From the NCBI GenBank assembly GCA_947499545.1, contig CANMOZ010000001.1, positions 310,001-374,000 on the forward strand: a stretch of 64,000 nucleotides of DNA. The letters are read 5' to 3'. Source of the DNA: an uncultured Saccharospirillaceae bacterium (lineage in GTDB: Bacteria; Pseudomonadota; Gammaproteobacteria; Pseudomonadales; Oceanobacteraceae). The translations under genes were made by a program, and so were the position numbers. This document shows, in pieces, positions 26,739-36,500 of this stretch (its first letter is position 1; the number at the start of each line of letters is the position of its first letter). The notes under the pieces were generated by a model. That model worked only from the letters and a program-made list of their open reading frames with translations. It made no database searches and had not been told where the DNA came from.

Positions 26739-27668
26739 ATGCTGAATTTTTTACCCAAGCCACTCATTGGTATCCTGAGTTTTCTAGGCTTAATCCTCAA
26801 CACCCTTATATGGATGGTTCCCATCCATTTCTTCGCACTATTCAAGCTTATTCCCAGCAAAACGTTGCGCCATAAATTAGATGTGATGCTGCCTTCTTTC
26901 GCGGAACATTGGATCTCAGGCAATCAAATTTGGATGAAACTGACTCAAAAAACACACTGGGACGTTGAAGGCGATCAAGAACTGAATCGCAAAGGCTGGT
27001 ATCTGGTTAACAGCAATCATAAAAGCTGGGTCGATATTCTGGTGATGCAGAAAATCTTCAACAGACGCATTCCTCTATTAAAATTTTTTGCAAAAGAGGT
27101 TTTAAAATACCTGCCTTTTTTCGGAACGGCATGGTGGTCTTTGGATTACCCGTTCATGAAACGTTACTCCAAAGAATACTTAAAAAAACACCCTGAGAAA
27201 AAAGGCAAAGACATTGAAACAACCAAACGTCTATGTAAAAAATATTCGTTAACACCCACATCTGTTGGCAACTTTCTGGAAGGTACCCGTTTCACACAAG
27301 CGAAGCATGATAAACAGCAATCGCCTTTTAAACATTTGCTGAAGCCCAAAGCAGGTGGCATCGCCTTTGCGCTTAATGTCATGGGAGAAAAGTTCCAATC
27401 TATGTTGGATGTGACCATCGTATACCCAGACGGCACACCCAGCTTCTGGGACTTTATGTGTGGAAAGATGCGTAATGTCACTGTCAGAATTCGACAGCTA
27501 CAAATCCCTGAAAGATTTTTGCACGGCGACTACCAAAACGACCCTGCTTTTAGAGAAGACTTCCAGCAGTGGGTTAATGATTTGTGGCAAGATAAAGATG
27601 AACTCATTGAGCGTTTGCTCAATCAATGTTCACGCTCCATTCAACCCAAAGTAGCCTGTGCGTCGTAA
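26739..27668 (+). CDS. YihG/PlsC-type 1-acylglycerol-3-phosphate acyltransferase
   Basis: 309 residues from ATG 26739. The frame is open to 26679. The N-terminus has one or two membrane segments (LIGILSFLGLILNTLIWMV). The acyltransferase motif NHX4D appears as NHKSWVD near residue 92, and a later block as FLEGTRFT. The segment FMKRYSKEYLKKHPEKKGKD closely follows E. coli YihG. It probably acylates lysophosphatidic acid at the inner membrane. A long hairpin follows. Confidence 0.9.
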   Translation: MLNFLPKPLIGILSFLGLILNTLIWMVPIHFFALFKLIPSKTLRHKLDVMLPSFAEHWISGNQIWMKLTQKTHWDVEGDQELNRKGWYLVNSNHKSWVDILVMQKIFNRRIPLLKFFAKEVLKYLPFFGTAWWSLDYPFMKRYSKEYLKKHPEKKGKDIETTKRLCKKYSLTPTSVGNFLEGTRFTQAKHDKQQSPFKHLLKPKAGGIAFALNVMGEKFQSMLDVTIVYPDGTPSFWDFMCGKMRNVTVRIRQLQIPERFLHGDYQNDPAFREDFQQWVNDLWQDKDELIERLLNQCSRSIQPKVACAS

Positions 27669-27685
27669 CCAAACGTCCTCTTTCT

Positions 27686-27723
27686 TGGTACCCGGCTTCT
27701 CATTTTTTTGAAGCTGGGTACCA
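27686..27723. terminator. bidirectional hairpin between convergent genes
   Basis: TGGTACCCGGCTTC and GAAGCTGGGTACCA pair with one mismatch around a T-rich loop. It lies between the ends of the acyltransferase gene and the VOC gene, where a shared terminator is expected. The T-run is in the loop, not after the stem. Confidence 0.55.
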
Positions 27724-27738
27724 GCGCCTCATGAACCT

Positions 27739-28050
27739 TTATTCGTATTGCATAAGCTCAACTGGTGCGCCATTCACTTCAATAAAAGCCACCCGCAGTC
27801 CTTCGCTCGGTGAGTTCGGTTGAATAATAACCTTATGACCTTTCATCGCCTCCTCTAAGTCATCAACTTCAAACGCCACATGAGGAATACGCTTAACCAC
27901 TTCAGGATAGGGTGCACCTTCCCAATACCGTTGCCATTGAATTCCAAAGGGATTATTTTCATGATCTGAGACCGTCATTTTCAAATGCGGCAAATCAATT
28001 TCCCCTTCAAAAGACTCTGTTGTCGGGATACCAACATGATTAAACTTCAT
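27739..28050 (-). CDS. VOC-superfamily (glyoxalase-like) protein
   Basis: 103 residues from ATG 28050, where MKFNHVGIPT begins the fold. The frame is open to 28086. A single vicinal-oxygen-chelate unit has a metal-ligand His in MKFNHVG, a second candidate in RIPHVAFEVDDL, and the C-terminal Glu region GAPVELMQY. VOC proteins include isomerases, dioxygenases and resistance proteins. The substrate is unknown. Confidence 0.82.
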   Translation of the reverse strand: MKFNHVGIPTTESFEGEIDLPHLKMTVSDHENNPFGIQWQRYWEGAPYPEVVKRIPHVAFEVDDLEEAMKGHKVIIQPNSPSEGLRVAFIEVNGAPVELMQYE

Positions 28051-28221
28051 ACCCACTCTCTGAACATGTCTATCGATAACAAACAAAATAACTTAACACA
28101 CTCGCTTCAAATGAAGTATTCCATTTAAGCTCTCTATTGATTACTCCAAGCTGTTCCCATTAGACTTTTCATATAAAGCTCTCCACAATCAAATAAGCTC
28201 CCAGTACCAAGCAAGGTGTTC

Positions 28222-28467
28222 ATGAAGTTACTAGCTGTCGTCCTCTTTATAGCCGCCTGTTTTTTTATCCGGCACACACTCAATTCCATCCGAGAAGGGG
28301 TCAGCGATGGATTAAGTTGGCTACTGCCTTGGGACTTAGACTTATTTTTCACTCGCGAATATGAACGAGATAAACAACCGTTACTCTTTTGGGCTGCCAT
28401 ACTGTGTGACTTGGCTATTTGCATCGGTCTTCTTTATTGGAGCTACCAAGTTTTCACTAGCACTTAA
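28222..28467 (+). CDS. small inner-membrane protein, unknown function
   Basis: 81 residues from ATG 28222 with AAGG five bases before. GTG 28216 is an alternative. Two hydrophobic segments (about residues 2-17 and 56-75) surround a soluble loop with Trp, Arg and Glu. No family recognised. It follows the divergent VOC gene by about 170 bases. Confidence 0.6.
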   Translation: MKLLAVVLFIAACFFIRHTLNSIREGVSDGLSWLLPWDLDLFFTREYERDKQPLLFWAAILCDLAICIGLLYWSYQVFTST

Positions 28468-29099
28468 TAAGGTCTTACCCAGCCGCTTAAATACGTCTCT
28501 TTACGCTCTTAATGTTCGGTCTCAATGAATGACGTAAGGATCATTCAAGACTTGTTTTTTATTGCTTAGATTTCTAAGAATGATACCGAGTGTTCACAGA
28601 GCTTTGATGATTGACGATTTCAACCGTGATCTAAGGCACAGTTTTTAAAACTTGGCAAGAATCTAGCATAGTTAAATTCAGCAATAGGAGTCTGGTTCGG
28701 TCTTTGACTTTGGTGAAACCTATGGCCAACGACATACAATATTGGCGAACATTGCAAACATCTTTTTGCCCAGCTCATGAGAGGGACAGCACCACGGAGC
28801 CGCCCCCTCTTCGGCTGAGCGAACAGCCGCCTGGTCAACAATCGCTTGATTTAGTATCCGACCCTGCATCCCCGCCAAACATGCTCGCTTCCCAGCTACC
28901 TACTGCCGACACCCAACCAAAATCATTATTGAATAGCCTATCGCTACAAGTGCCGCCGTTTCCTATTTTATATGAGGCTTATAGCGTCTGTATTTAAGAG
29001 CGAGCGTTACCTCACCTTTTTGCCATGGTTATTTGTACCCACATGAACACTCCGGAACAATTGTAAAACTCAGCATTCAGTTCGCGTATTTTAACTGCA
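28468..29099. other. region downstream of pstB with one weak reading frame
   Basis: About 630 bases. Apart from a doubtful proline-rich frame (28722-28997), no gene is recognised. phoU, often next to pstB, is not here. No clear intrinsic terminator for pstSCAB is visible before 29100. Confidence 0.5.
28722..28997 (+). CDS. doubtful proline-rich small protein
   Basis: An open frame of 91 codons from ATG 28722 (28704 if a TTG start is used). The product is rich in Pro, Ser and Leu and has no recognisable domain. The nearest AGGAG is about 30 bases before the ATG, so the start is unconvincing. It may be a chance frame. Confidence 0.25.
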   Translation: MANDIQYWRTLQTSFCPAHERDSTTEPPPLRLSEQPPGQQSLDLVSDPASPPNMLASQLPTADTQPKSLLNSLSLQVPPFPILYEAYSVCI

Positions 29100-29966
29100 T
29101 TAACCAAAACGCCCTTGAATATAATCCGCCGTTTGTTGTTCATTGGGAGCCGTAAATAATGGTTCTGTCGCACCAAATTCGACCAGTTCTCCCATATGCA
29201 TGTAGGCTGTGAAATCCGAAATCCGGCGTGCCTGCTGCATATTATGCGTTACCATCAGAACGGTCATAACGCCTTCTAGGCTTCTTATCAATTCTTCGAT
29301 TCTTGCCGTTGCTATAGGGTCTAAAGCCGAGGTTGGTTCATCCAACAAAAGGATACTGGGTTCTACTGCCAAAGCTCTTGCAATGCATAGTCGCTGCTGC
29401 TGTCCACCTGAAAGGGATAATGCAGGTTTATGTAAACGTTCTTTCACTTCTTCCCATAGAGCAGCATTTTTCAATGCTTTTTCAACCTGGTGATCTAACA
29501 ATCCCTTTTGCGTAATGCCACGAATTTTCAATCCGGATGCAACATTTTCGTAAATGGATTTGGGAAAAGGGTTCGGTTTTTGGAACACCATGCCAACGTT
29601 CAAACGCACCCACAGAGGGTCCGTTTTAGGATGCACTAGGTTTTTACCGTCCGGCTGCAAAACAATACTTCCCTCGTATCGTGATCCAGGGTAAAGATCG
29701 TGCATGCGGTTGAAACATCGTAATAAAGTACTTTTACCACAGCCTGATGCACCAATAAGGGCAGTGACACAACGATCTTTCAGTTTAAGGTTAATGCCTT
29801 TCAACGCCTGCATATCACCGTAATAAAAGCTCAGATCCTGCACTTCCGCTCTTACAGCTGTCGCCGCTTTCATAGCCGCCTCATACGTCTCATCGGCAAA
29901 ATTGCGTGGTTCAGACCCATTGGCTTCGTGCTTATGCTCATGGGGATGCGTCAGAGTAGGATTCAT
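29100..29966 (-). CDS. pstB: phosphate ABC transporter ATP-binding protein PstB
   Basis: 288 residues. The Walker A motif GASGCGKST, the Q-loop region [16 protein letters not shown] (a PstB hallmark), the signature LSGGQQQR and Walker [13 protein letters not shown] are visible. An N-terminal extension of about 40 residues, His- and Glu-rich at its start ([12 protein letters not shown]), precedes the ATPase. It powers PstCA for high-affinity phosphate import. It is the last gene of the minus-strand pstSCAB operon. Confidence 0.97.
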   Translation of the reverse strand: MNPTLTHPHEHKHEANGSEPRNFADETYEAAMKAATAVRAEVQDLSFYYGDMQALKGINLKLKDRCVTALIGASGCGKSTLLRCFNRMHDLYPGSRYEGSIVLQPDGKNLVHPKTDPLWVRLNVGMVFQKPNPFPKSIYENVASGLKIRGITQKGLLDHQVEKALKNAALWEEVKERLHKPALSLSGGQQQRLCIARALAVEPSILLLDEPTSALDPIATARIEELIRSLEGVMTVLMVTHNMQQARRISDFTAYMHMGELVEFGATEPLFTAPNEQQTADYIQGRFG

Positions 29967-30020
29967 AATGTTTCTCCAGTATAGTCAGGCTTAATTAGGC
30001 TGGTCCAGATTCGCTGCACA

Positions 30021-30956
30021 TTACCCCTTGTAAGGTGACCGTAAACGTTTTCGTAAATAGATGGCTACCCCATTCATCAACAGCGTCATCACAATCAAAA
30101 TCACGCCTGCAGCCGCTGCATTAACATGAAAATCCGCTTGAGGCCTAGAGATCCAGTTAAACATCTGAATCGGCATCAACGAAAAAGGAGCATCCAACCA
30201 ATCAAAATTTACATAAGGAAAATCGGTTTGAATGGGAGCAGGTGGTAAAAAGGCTATAAAGGTTAAAGCACCAATTGTAATGACCGGAGCCGTTTCACCG
30301 ATCGCCCTGGCTAACCCGACAATAAGCCCTGTTAAAATACCTGGCCAAGCACTGGGCAATACATAATGTCTTAAGGTTTGCCATTGATCGGCGCCTAAAG
30401 CCAAAGCGGCTTCACGTATATCATTTGGAACTGAACGCAACGATTCACGGGTTGCTACAATAATCACCGGTAAAATTAACAGCGCTAATACCAGACCCGC
30501 GACTAAAATGCTTTCTCCCATAGAGAAGGTATAAATAAAAAGCCCTAAAGCCAGCAATCCATAAATAATCGAAGGTACACCGGCTAAATTATTAATATTT
30601 ATTTCAATGAACAGGGTTACCCAATTTTTCTTAGCGTATTCCTCTAAATACAAAGCCGCCGCTACACCCAGTGGCAAGGCAACGGCGGCAGTCACCATCA
30701 TCACCAATCCCGTCCCAACCCAAGCCGACAGAATACCCGCTCTTTCTGCTTTTCTTGAAGGGAATTCTGTTAGAAACGCCCAATCTAAACGGGGAATACC
30801 GCGAATCAATAAGTCGCTGATCAACGCGATTAACGTCATGAGTGCCAGCAATAAGATGCAAACCCCTAATACCGAAAAAAGCTTGTCTTTAATCCCTTGA
30901 TTTCTAACCAAGCGCCTTGATTCAGCATGAGAATAAAAGGGTTTAATGAATTGCAT
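30021..30956 (-). CDS. pstA: phosphate ABC transporter permease PstA
   Basis: 311-residue inner-membrane permease with six predicted membrane segments and the EAA-type loop EAALALGADQWQTLRHYVLPSA facing the ATPase. The IGETAPVITIGA region is typical of PstA. Its start overlaps the stop region of pstC by one base (TAATG), indicating translational coupling. Confidence 0.96.
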   Translation of the reverse strand: MQFIKPFYSHAESRRLVRNQGIKDKLFSVLGVCILLLALMTLIALISDLLIRGIPRLDWAFLTEFPSRKAERAGILSAWVGTGLVMMVTAAVALPLGVAAALYLEEYAKKNWVTLFIEININNLAGVPSIIYGLLALGLFIYTFSMGESILVAGLVLALLILPVIIVATRESLRSVPNDIREAALALGADQWQTLRHYVLPSAWPGILTGLIVGLARAIGETAPVITIGALTFIAFLPPAPIQTDFPYVNFDWLDAPFSLMPIQMFNWISRPQADFHVNAAAAGVILIVMTLLMNGVAIYLRKRLRSPYKG

Positions 30957-31894
30957 TAATACACCTCACGGAACCGGCGTTTCAATAGCTGGCCAATAAT
31001 ATTGAATGCCAAAGTAATCAGAAAAAGTGTTAGGCCTGCAGCAAAAATGGTTTTATAGCCCATTGAATCGTGCGGCAAATCTCCCATACTGACTTGTACA
31101 ATGTATGCAGGGATAGCCGCCGCGCCTTCGGTTGGATTAAACGTTAAATTTGGATTTTGACCGCCGGCAATGGCCACCACCATCGTTTCTCCAATGGCGC
31201 GAGACATACCCAACACAAAAGCAGCCGTAATTCCGGATAATGCAGCAGGAACCACGACCCTCACGGCGGTTTGCATGCGATTAAAGCCTAATGCATATGC
31301 GCCTTCTCGCAATTGATTTGGGACCGCTCGCATCGCGTCTTCACTGACCGAGGTGGTGTATGGCAATATCATAATACCAATCACCAATCCTGGCGCTAGC
31401 AAATTAAATCCTGCTAGATTTGGCATCAATTGTTGCAGTAGAGGCGTGACAAATAAGAGAGCAAAATACCCATAAACCACGGTGGGGACCCCTTCTAATA
31501 GCTCTAAAAAGGGCTTAACGGTTTCACGTATAGAATTTGAAGCGAATTCACTTAAGTAAATCGCGAGAATTAAACCTGCTGGCAAGGCAAAGGATAAAGC
31601 AACACCGGTTACCGTTAAAGTCGCCGATAATAATGGCAAAATACCAAAGTGAGCATCTTCAAATAAAGGCGTCCATTGGGTATCGGTTAAAAACTCCAGA
31701 ATGGAAATTTCTCGAAAGAAAGCCCAGGATTCGGACAGTAAAACGTATAAAATCCCAAGGGTAACCAAGACCGACAATGAGGCACAACCAAACAAGATCG
31801 CTTTCATAAAAGCTGCCCTCATCGCTCTGCGCTTTATAAACCGCTCAGAGGGTTGCAACCATGCTTGATCAACTTTTTTAATTAAGTCACTCAT
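30956..31894 (-). CDS. pstC: phosphate ABC transporter permease PstC
   Basis: 312 residues, six membrane segments. The conserved cytoplasmic loop EGAYALGFNRMQTAVRVVVP, and the sequences LLEGVPTVVYGYFA and SRAIGETMVVAIAGG, mark PstC. It lies between pstS and pstA. Confidence 0.96.
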   Translation of the reverse strand: MSDLIKKVDQAWLQPSERFIKRRAMRAAFMKAILFGCASLSVLVTLGILYVLLSESWAFFREISILEFLTDTQWTPLFEDAHFGILPLLSATLTVTGVALSFALPAGLILAIYLSEFASNSIRETVKPFLELLEGVPTVVYGYFALLFVTPLLQQLMPNLAGFNLLAPGLVIGIMILPYTTSVSEDAMRAVPNQLREGAYALGFNRMQTAVRVVVPAALSGITAAFVLGMSRAIGETMVVAIAGGQNPNLTFNPTEGAAAIPAYIVQVSMGDLPHDSMGYKTIFAAGLTLFLITLAFNIIGQLLKRRFREVY

Positions 31895-31946
31895 TTATTT
31901 GGCTCTCAAATGAGGCCAGCAGGCAAAACCTACTGGCTTCAATCCA

Positions 31947-32972
31947 TCAATCTATTGTTTTAGCGATTAATAATTCTTCAATTGAAATACCTATTTTAGA
32001 ACCGCCAGCAAAAGCAGAGCCCGTTTTTTCATTTTCAAAATTGTTCAGTGCTTTTTCATAGGCTACTTTAGGCAACGGCACATACCCCACTTCAGATACG
32101 TAATCTTTTGCATGTTTTGGGTCTAAATAAAATTGAACGAAACGCTTTAAAGCATCTGTCGGCTTATTCAAACTGACGTAAATAAAGATGGGACGTGATA
32201 AAGGTTGATACTGACCACTTTTCGCAGTCTCGGGTGAAGGTGCAACCGCTTTATTGCCTTGATACACAATGGATACAGCTTTGAGCTTATCTTTATTTTC
32301 ATGATAATAGGCGTACCCAAAAAAGCCGATCGCATTTTCATCTTTGGCAATTCCCTGCACCAACAAATTATCGTCTTCACTTGCAGTAAAATCGCCTCGA
32401 CTGGAGTGTTCTTTGCCAACGACCGCTTTGGTGAAGTAATCGTATGTACCCGAATCAACACCGGCACCAAAAAGTTTCAGAGGGCGGTCTGGGAAACTGG
32501 AACGCACCTGATTCCAATTCATCACTTTTCCCTGAGATTCGGGAGCATAAAGGGTTTTCAGTTCATCGATGGTCAGGTGATCAACCCAAGTATTTTTGGG
32601 GTTAATGAGTACCGCCAGGGCATCAATAGCAACGGGGATTTCAACAAAGCGAATGCCTTTCTCACGGCACTTAGCTCTTTCTTTTTCTTTAATCGGACGT
32701 GAAGCATTCGCGATCTGAGTTTCACCTCGACAAAACTTTTTAAAACCACCACCGGTTCCAGAGACCCCAACGGTTACACGAGTCTTCCCTTTTTCGGCGA
32801 TTTGAAATTCTTCAGCCATGGCTTCTGTTATCGGATAAACCGTACTGGAGCCATCAATTTTAATTAATTCTGCTGCTGACGCTGATAGGGTCAGAGCACT
32901 GACACTCAAGATCGCCATACGCTTCAGCGTACGCCTTAACAGGCATTCAAAGCTTGTGTTTGCAGTCTTCAT
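31947..32972 (-). CDS. pstS: periplasmic phosphate-binding protein PstS
   Basis: 341 residues with a signal peptide (cleavage near ASA-AELIK). Phosphate contacts are suggested by IDGSSTVYPITEAMA near the mature N-terminus, SGTGGGFKKFCRGE, and GAGVDSGTYDYFTKAV. It delivers phosphate to PstCA. As first gene of the operon it lies behind a candidate Pho box. Confidence 0.96.
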   Translation of the reverse strand: MKTANTSFECLLRRTLKRMAILSVSALTLSASAAELIKIDGSSTVYPITEAMAEEFQIAEKGKTRVTVGVSGTGGGFKKFCRGETQIANASRPIKEKERAKCREKGIRFVEIPVAIDALAVLINPKNTWVDHLTIDELKTLYAPESQGKVMNWNQVRSSFPDRPLKLFGAGVDSGTYDYFTKAVVGKEHSSRGDFTASEDDNLLVQGIAKDENAIGFFGYAYYHENKDKLKAVSIVYQGNKAVAPSPETAKSGQYQPLSRPIFIYVSLNKPTDALKRFVQFYLDPKHAKDYVSEVGYVPLPKVAYEKALNNFENEKTGSAFAGGSKIGISIEELLIAKTID

Positions 32973-33072
32973 CCTGACTTTCTCTCATCAGTAGGGATCG
33001 GTCATCTGTGCTGGCCAGTGATTGCAGGAACCAACTGACCGCTCAGGTCCTATATACAGTTTTGGAGGAAAA

Positions 33073-33114
33073 AGATGACAAGCAGGTTGAAGTTTTTTGA
33101 CGTTTTTATGAAGG
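33073..33114 (-). promoter_or_regulatory. candidate tandem Pho box upstream of pstS
   Basis: On the minus strand four TCA-containing half-sites (CTTCATA, CGTCAAA, TTCAACC, TGTCATC) follow each other at 10-12 base spacing with A-rich spacers. PhoB boxes are repeats of CTGTCAT at 11-base intervals, and the first pair matches the 18-base consensus at about 13 positions. TATATA lies downstream near 33052-33058 as a possible -10. The location 100-140 bases before pstS is appropriate. Confidence 0.55.
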
Positions 33115-33278
33115 CTATAAAAGGGTCGCCTTTTGGTAGGACAATCGACGAGGTAGATCCATTTTGCCAGATAAACGATCAAGCGGAGAAGGGTAAGATC
33201 CAGGTGGCGATTAACGAATAGCGCCACCTAAACCAAGAAAGAAACGACCGAGCTTATTCCAAAAATCGAGGTACTCAG

Positions 33279-33857
33279 CTACATGAATGCATTATCTTTA
33301 TAACTGTGATCAGTTGAATCAACCACACCCTTTAGCTGGGGGATTTTCGCCATCAGGGTCTTTTCAACCCCTTCTTTTAGGGTCAAATCCACCGCACTGC
33401 AACCCTGGCAGCCGCCCCCAAACTGTAACACCGCCATAGACTCTTCGGTGATTTCAACCAAACGTACTTCACCACCATGAGAGGCCAAGCCGGGATTGAC
33501 CTCATTAAAGAGGATGTAGTTCACCTGATCTTCAATAGGACTGTCTTCATTCACCTTAGGCACCTTCGCATTGGGGGCCTTGATGGTGAGCTGCCCACCC
33601 ATTTTGTCTTTAGCGAAGTCGATGACAGCCTCTTCCAGAAAAGGGATACTCATAGTGTCAACAAACACCCTAAGGTCTTCTAGATCCATCACCTCATCTT
33701 CCGCATTCACTTCTTCAGGGCGGCAGTAAGCTAAACAGGTCTCCGCATATGGGGTACCGGGCTGAGTAATAAAAACTCGAACGCCAATGCCTGGCGTGCT
33801 TTGCTTGGCGAGCAACTCAACAAGGTAAGCGCGTGCTGCGTCAGTAATGGTAACCAT
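33279..33857 (-). CDS. nfuA: Fe-S biogenesis protein NfuA
   Basis: 192 residues, two domains as in E. coli NfuA. The N-terminal A-type-like domain (1-95) has lost most cluster cysteines, and the C-terminal Nfu domain carries Cys150 and Cys153 in [11 protein letters not shown]. It carries 4Fe-4S clusters to apoproteins, especially in oxidative stress. It stands alone. Confidence 0.96.
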   Translation of the reverse strand: MVTITDAARAYLVELLAKQSTPGIGVRVFITQPGTPYAETCLAYCRPEEVNAEDEVMDLEDLRVFVDTMSIPFLEEAVIDFAKDKMGGQLTIKAPNAKVPKVNEDSPIEDQVNYILFNEVNPGLASHGGEVRLVEITEESMAVLQFGGGCQGCSAVDLTLKEGVEKTLMAKIPQLKGVVDSTDHSYKDNAFM

Positions 33858-34049
33858 GGTTCATCTCAACAGTATCTTTAGGTTCATTCTACGTCAGAGA
33901 CTGCTTTGAATAAATACCCTAGTATATTGCTAGGATTTATACGCGCCATTGTTACTTGCAGACCACCTCTTATAGCCCTATCGTTTAAGCCAACTCGGGT
34001 GGGTTACCCCTTTAAAGCCACCCATCTTACTCATAGTGAGAACACACTT

Positions 34050-34796
34050 ATGCGTGCGCCTTTCAAACTTCCTCCTGTCATTGGTCATCGCGGTGCTTGT
34101 GGGTATGCACCTGAAAATACCTTAGCGTCTATTCGAGAAGCAGCGCTTCGCGGAGCCTCTTGGGTCGAGTTGGATGTCTGCATTACACAAGATGCCATGC
34201 CCATTCTTATGCATGATGAACACCTTTCGCGGACAACTTCTGGAGAGGGGTTAATTTTACGCTCACCGTTCTCTGAGCTTAGGGAATTGGATGCTGGGTC
34301 TTGGTTTGGCGAAGCATTTGCCTCTGAAGGCATACCAACCTTAGAAGAGACGCTGGATCTTTGTACGACACTTAATTTAGGCATTAACTTAGAAATCAAA
34401 CCAACCCAAGGGTTTGAAGCGGAAACAGCAGAAGTCATTGGTGAGCATCTTGCCCCTTACGCAAATCAACTGCCCCTCCTTATTTCAAGCTTTAACCATG
34501 AAACCTTACTCTTATTTCAAACATTATTGCCTAACGTACCCCGCGGCTATATTACCGATGTCATTCCCAGAAATTGGCAACAAAAATTGGAATCTGCTCA
34601 CTGCATGAGTCTTCATTTCTATGCACCTTTTGCTGATCCAAGCCGCATAACTGCAATGAAAGCGGCTGGATACCAAATCCTTAGCTTTACCGTTAATCAA
34701 CCGGAAGAGGCGCTCGCTTTGTTTGAGCTAGGCGTTGATGCCGTTTTCAGTGATTACCCTGATCGCATTCAGCAAGCTTTGTTACGAGAAGCTTGA
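34050..34796 (+). CDS. glycerophosphodiester phosphodiesterase
   Basis: 248 residues from ATG 34050. The frame runs back to 33906 but the extra part is not domain-like. GDPD motifs: HRGACGYAPENT with His13, Arg14 and Glu22, then ELDVCITQD with Glu40 and Asp42, and His55 in MHDEHLSRT, together forming the metal site and acid-base pair. No signal peptide, so it resembles cytosolic UgpQ, hydrolysing glycerophosphodiesters to glycerol-3-phosphate. A hairpin with a T-run follows. Confidence 0.92.
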   Translation: MRAPFKLPPVIGHRGACGYAPENTLASIREAALRGASWVELDVCITQDAMPILMHDEHLSRTTSGEGLILRSPFSELRELDAGSWFGEAFASEGIPTLEETLDLCTTLNLGINLEIKPTQGFEAETAEVIGEHLAPYANQLPLLISSFNHETLLLFQTLLPNVPRGYITDVIPRNWQQKLESAHCMSLHFYAPFADPSRITAMKAAGYQILSFTVNQPEEALALFELGVDAVFSDYPDRIQQALLREA

Positions 34797-34895
34797 TCAA
34801 TAACCCAGGCATTCCATCAGAATAATGTTTGAATCAGGGTGTTAAGCATTTGAAACCAGATGCGATTATCGCCTAGTATCCATGTTTTATTTCTC

Positions 34896-34926
34896 TTGTT
34901 GCCTTTTCTGGGTAACAAATTTTTTA
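34896..34926 (+). terminator. intrinsic terminator or attenuator before yhhQ
   Basis: TTGTTGCC pairs with GGTAACAA (one G-U pair) around a 7-base loop, followed by ATTTTTT. It ends about 22 bases before the yhhQ start. It may end the GDPD transcript or attenuate yhhQ. No known preQ1 aptamer pattern was recognised in front of it. Confidence 0.55.
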
Positions 34927-34948
34927 AAACAATAATGGAAACATCAAG

Positions 34949-35665
34949 ATGAACGAAGCGACCAGCCCTGATCGATGGGAAACAACACCCGAAGAAAGCG
35001 TTCAGGCTCATCATAGTAATCAAGCCTTACCGCAACAAGCCATAACTTTGTATGGACTGTTGATTGGATTCCTTTCAGCATTATTATTGAGCAGTAATGT
35101 AACAGGCTTAAAACCAACGCATTTTTTGGGAACAGAGTTGATTGTTTCCTCCGCCCTTTTTTTCTATCCATTAACCTACGTTGTGAACGATGTTATCAAC
35201 GAATTTTTCGGCTATAAAATGGCACGTAAAGCCATTCAAATTGCTTTTATGGCTAATATCTTTTTTTGCTTTCTAATCTTTACCACACTGCAAATTGTCC
35301 CTATCACTCAATGGCCTTTATCAGAACCCTACAGCCAGGTAGGCGATGCCATCTTAAGTGTCTTCATCGCTTCAATGGTTGCTTACTTAGTCAGCGAACA
35401 CCTCAACGCTTTCTTGCTTGCCAAGATTAAAGTCTGGACCAATAGCCGCTGGTTGTACTTACGTGTATTAGGCAGCACGTTACCTAGCACCATTATTGAT
35501 AGCTTGCTTTTTTGCAGTATTGCCTTCGGTGCCATTCTAGAACCCAACATCATTGGCATTATGATTGTATCGCAGATAATCGTGAAGTCGCTCTATACCG
35601 TCTTGAGCATTCCCTTAACCTATGCAGCTCATTCAGTTGTTAGAAAAAAAATGAAGCCACTGTAG
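34949..35665 (+). CDS. yhhQ: queuosine precursor (preQ0) transporter YhhQ/VUT family
   Basis: 238-residue inner-membrane protein with about six membrane segments. It has the family pattern LSNVTGLKPTHF early and FFYPLTYVVNDVINEFFGYKMARKAI near the second helix. YhhQ imports 7-cyano-7-deazaguanine for queuosine. The window also holds queA and tgt, the later steps of the same pathway, about 5 kb away. Confidence 0.92.
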   Translation: MNEATSPDRWETTPEESVQAHHSNQALPQQAITLYGLLIGFLSALLLSSNVTGLKPTHFLGTELIVSSALFFYPLTYVVNDVINEFFGYKMARKAIQIAFMANIFFCFLIFTTLQIVPITQWPLSEPYSQVGDAILSVFIASMVAYLVSEHLNAFLLAKIKVWTNSRWLYLRVLGSTLPSTIIDSLLFCSIAFGAILEPNIIGIMIVSQIIVKSLYTVLSIPLTYAAHSVVRKKMKPL

Positions 35666-35738
35666 TATTTACGGATTTTTAACCATTGCTGGGCAAACCT
35701 TCTCTGCCCAGCCTTCGACTCCCTCTTCAATTCATCAC

Positions 35739-36500
35739 TTATCCAGCTTGTTTTTGTGATTGCTCATGATTGCCTGGTAATGAAGCAGATAAATCCATCC
35801 CGAAGAGCGACTGCATGCTTCTTCTTGTATAACTTACCAATGTTGGTTGTGATCTGACATATCGCTTCATTGGCGAATTCATAGGGGGAACCAACACATT
35901 TGCCAAGAAACTGATGGCTGACAAATCCAATATTGCAGGCTTCTCATTTCCAAACCAGGTTTTATCCCCCAGATACGCACACAACGCACTTAGGTCTTCT
36001 GCACCCATTTCAAAAATCCGTTCTTTTGGATACCGTAATATCCCTTGAGCGTATAAGTTAGATTCTGTGTTTTTTTGGACTTTATTGATAATCCACTTTT
36101 GAAAAAAATTGGGGTTCTTCCAAAAAAACACCTTTTTCACCTGCTCCCAGCTTTCAGGCACAAGCCAACGACTGTAAACCGCGATAAAATACAAGTGTGA
36201 TTCAAGCATATGGAGCATCGCCAGATGCTCAGCTTTTTCAACAACACTTAGATGTGCATTCATGTCTAACTGAAAATCTTTTGATAATCGCCGGATAATC
36301 TCACCGGAATCTGCGATAACTTCACCTTTATAGCGAATCATTGAGAGCTTTTTAGTGGGTGATGTTCGCGGATCTCCAGACACTATCACTTCATGCTCAA
36401 TGCCGTTATACCTCAGAAAGGCTTCTACTTTCATACAAAATGGACTGGGGTTTGGTAGCCCCCAAGCCGATCTAAATTGAACCAACTCAACCTTTGCCAT
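35739..36500 (-). CDS. glutathione S-transferase-like protein (metaxin/Fax type)
   Basis: 253 residues. The N-terminal thioredoxin-like domain contains GLPNPSPFCMKVEAFLRY, the pattern of failed-axon-connection and metaxin-like GSTs, and DSGEIIRRL as the glutathione-contact region. A helical C-terminal domain follows. Enzymatic substrate unknown. A Gln/Lys-rich short tail ends the protein. Transcribed alone on the minus strand. Confidence 0.85.
   Translation of the reverse strand: MAKVELVQFRSAWGLPNPSPFCMKVEAFLRYNGIEHEVIVSGDPRTSPTKKLSMIRYKGEVIADSGEIIRRLSKDFQLDMNAHLSVVEKAEHLAMLHMLESHLYFIAVYSRWLVPESWEQVKKVFFWKNPNFFQKWIINKVQKNTESNLYAQGILRYPKERIFEMGAEDLSALCAYLGDKTWFGNEKPAILDLSAISFLANVLVPPMNSPMKRYVRSQPTLVSYTRRSMQSLFGMDLSASLPGNHEQSQKQAG

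Noticed and set aside
32988-33227. 79-codon minus-strand frame upstream of pstS
   Set aside because: It covers the candidate Pho box and promoter region and has no domain or ribosome-binding site.
34797-34948. preQ1 riboswitch before yhhQ
   Set aside because: Only a terminator-like hairpin is seen. The short pseudoknot pattern and A-rich tail of known preQ1 aptamers are not evident.
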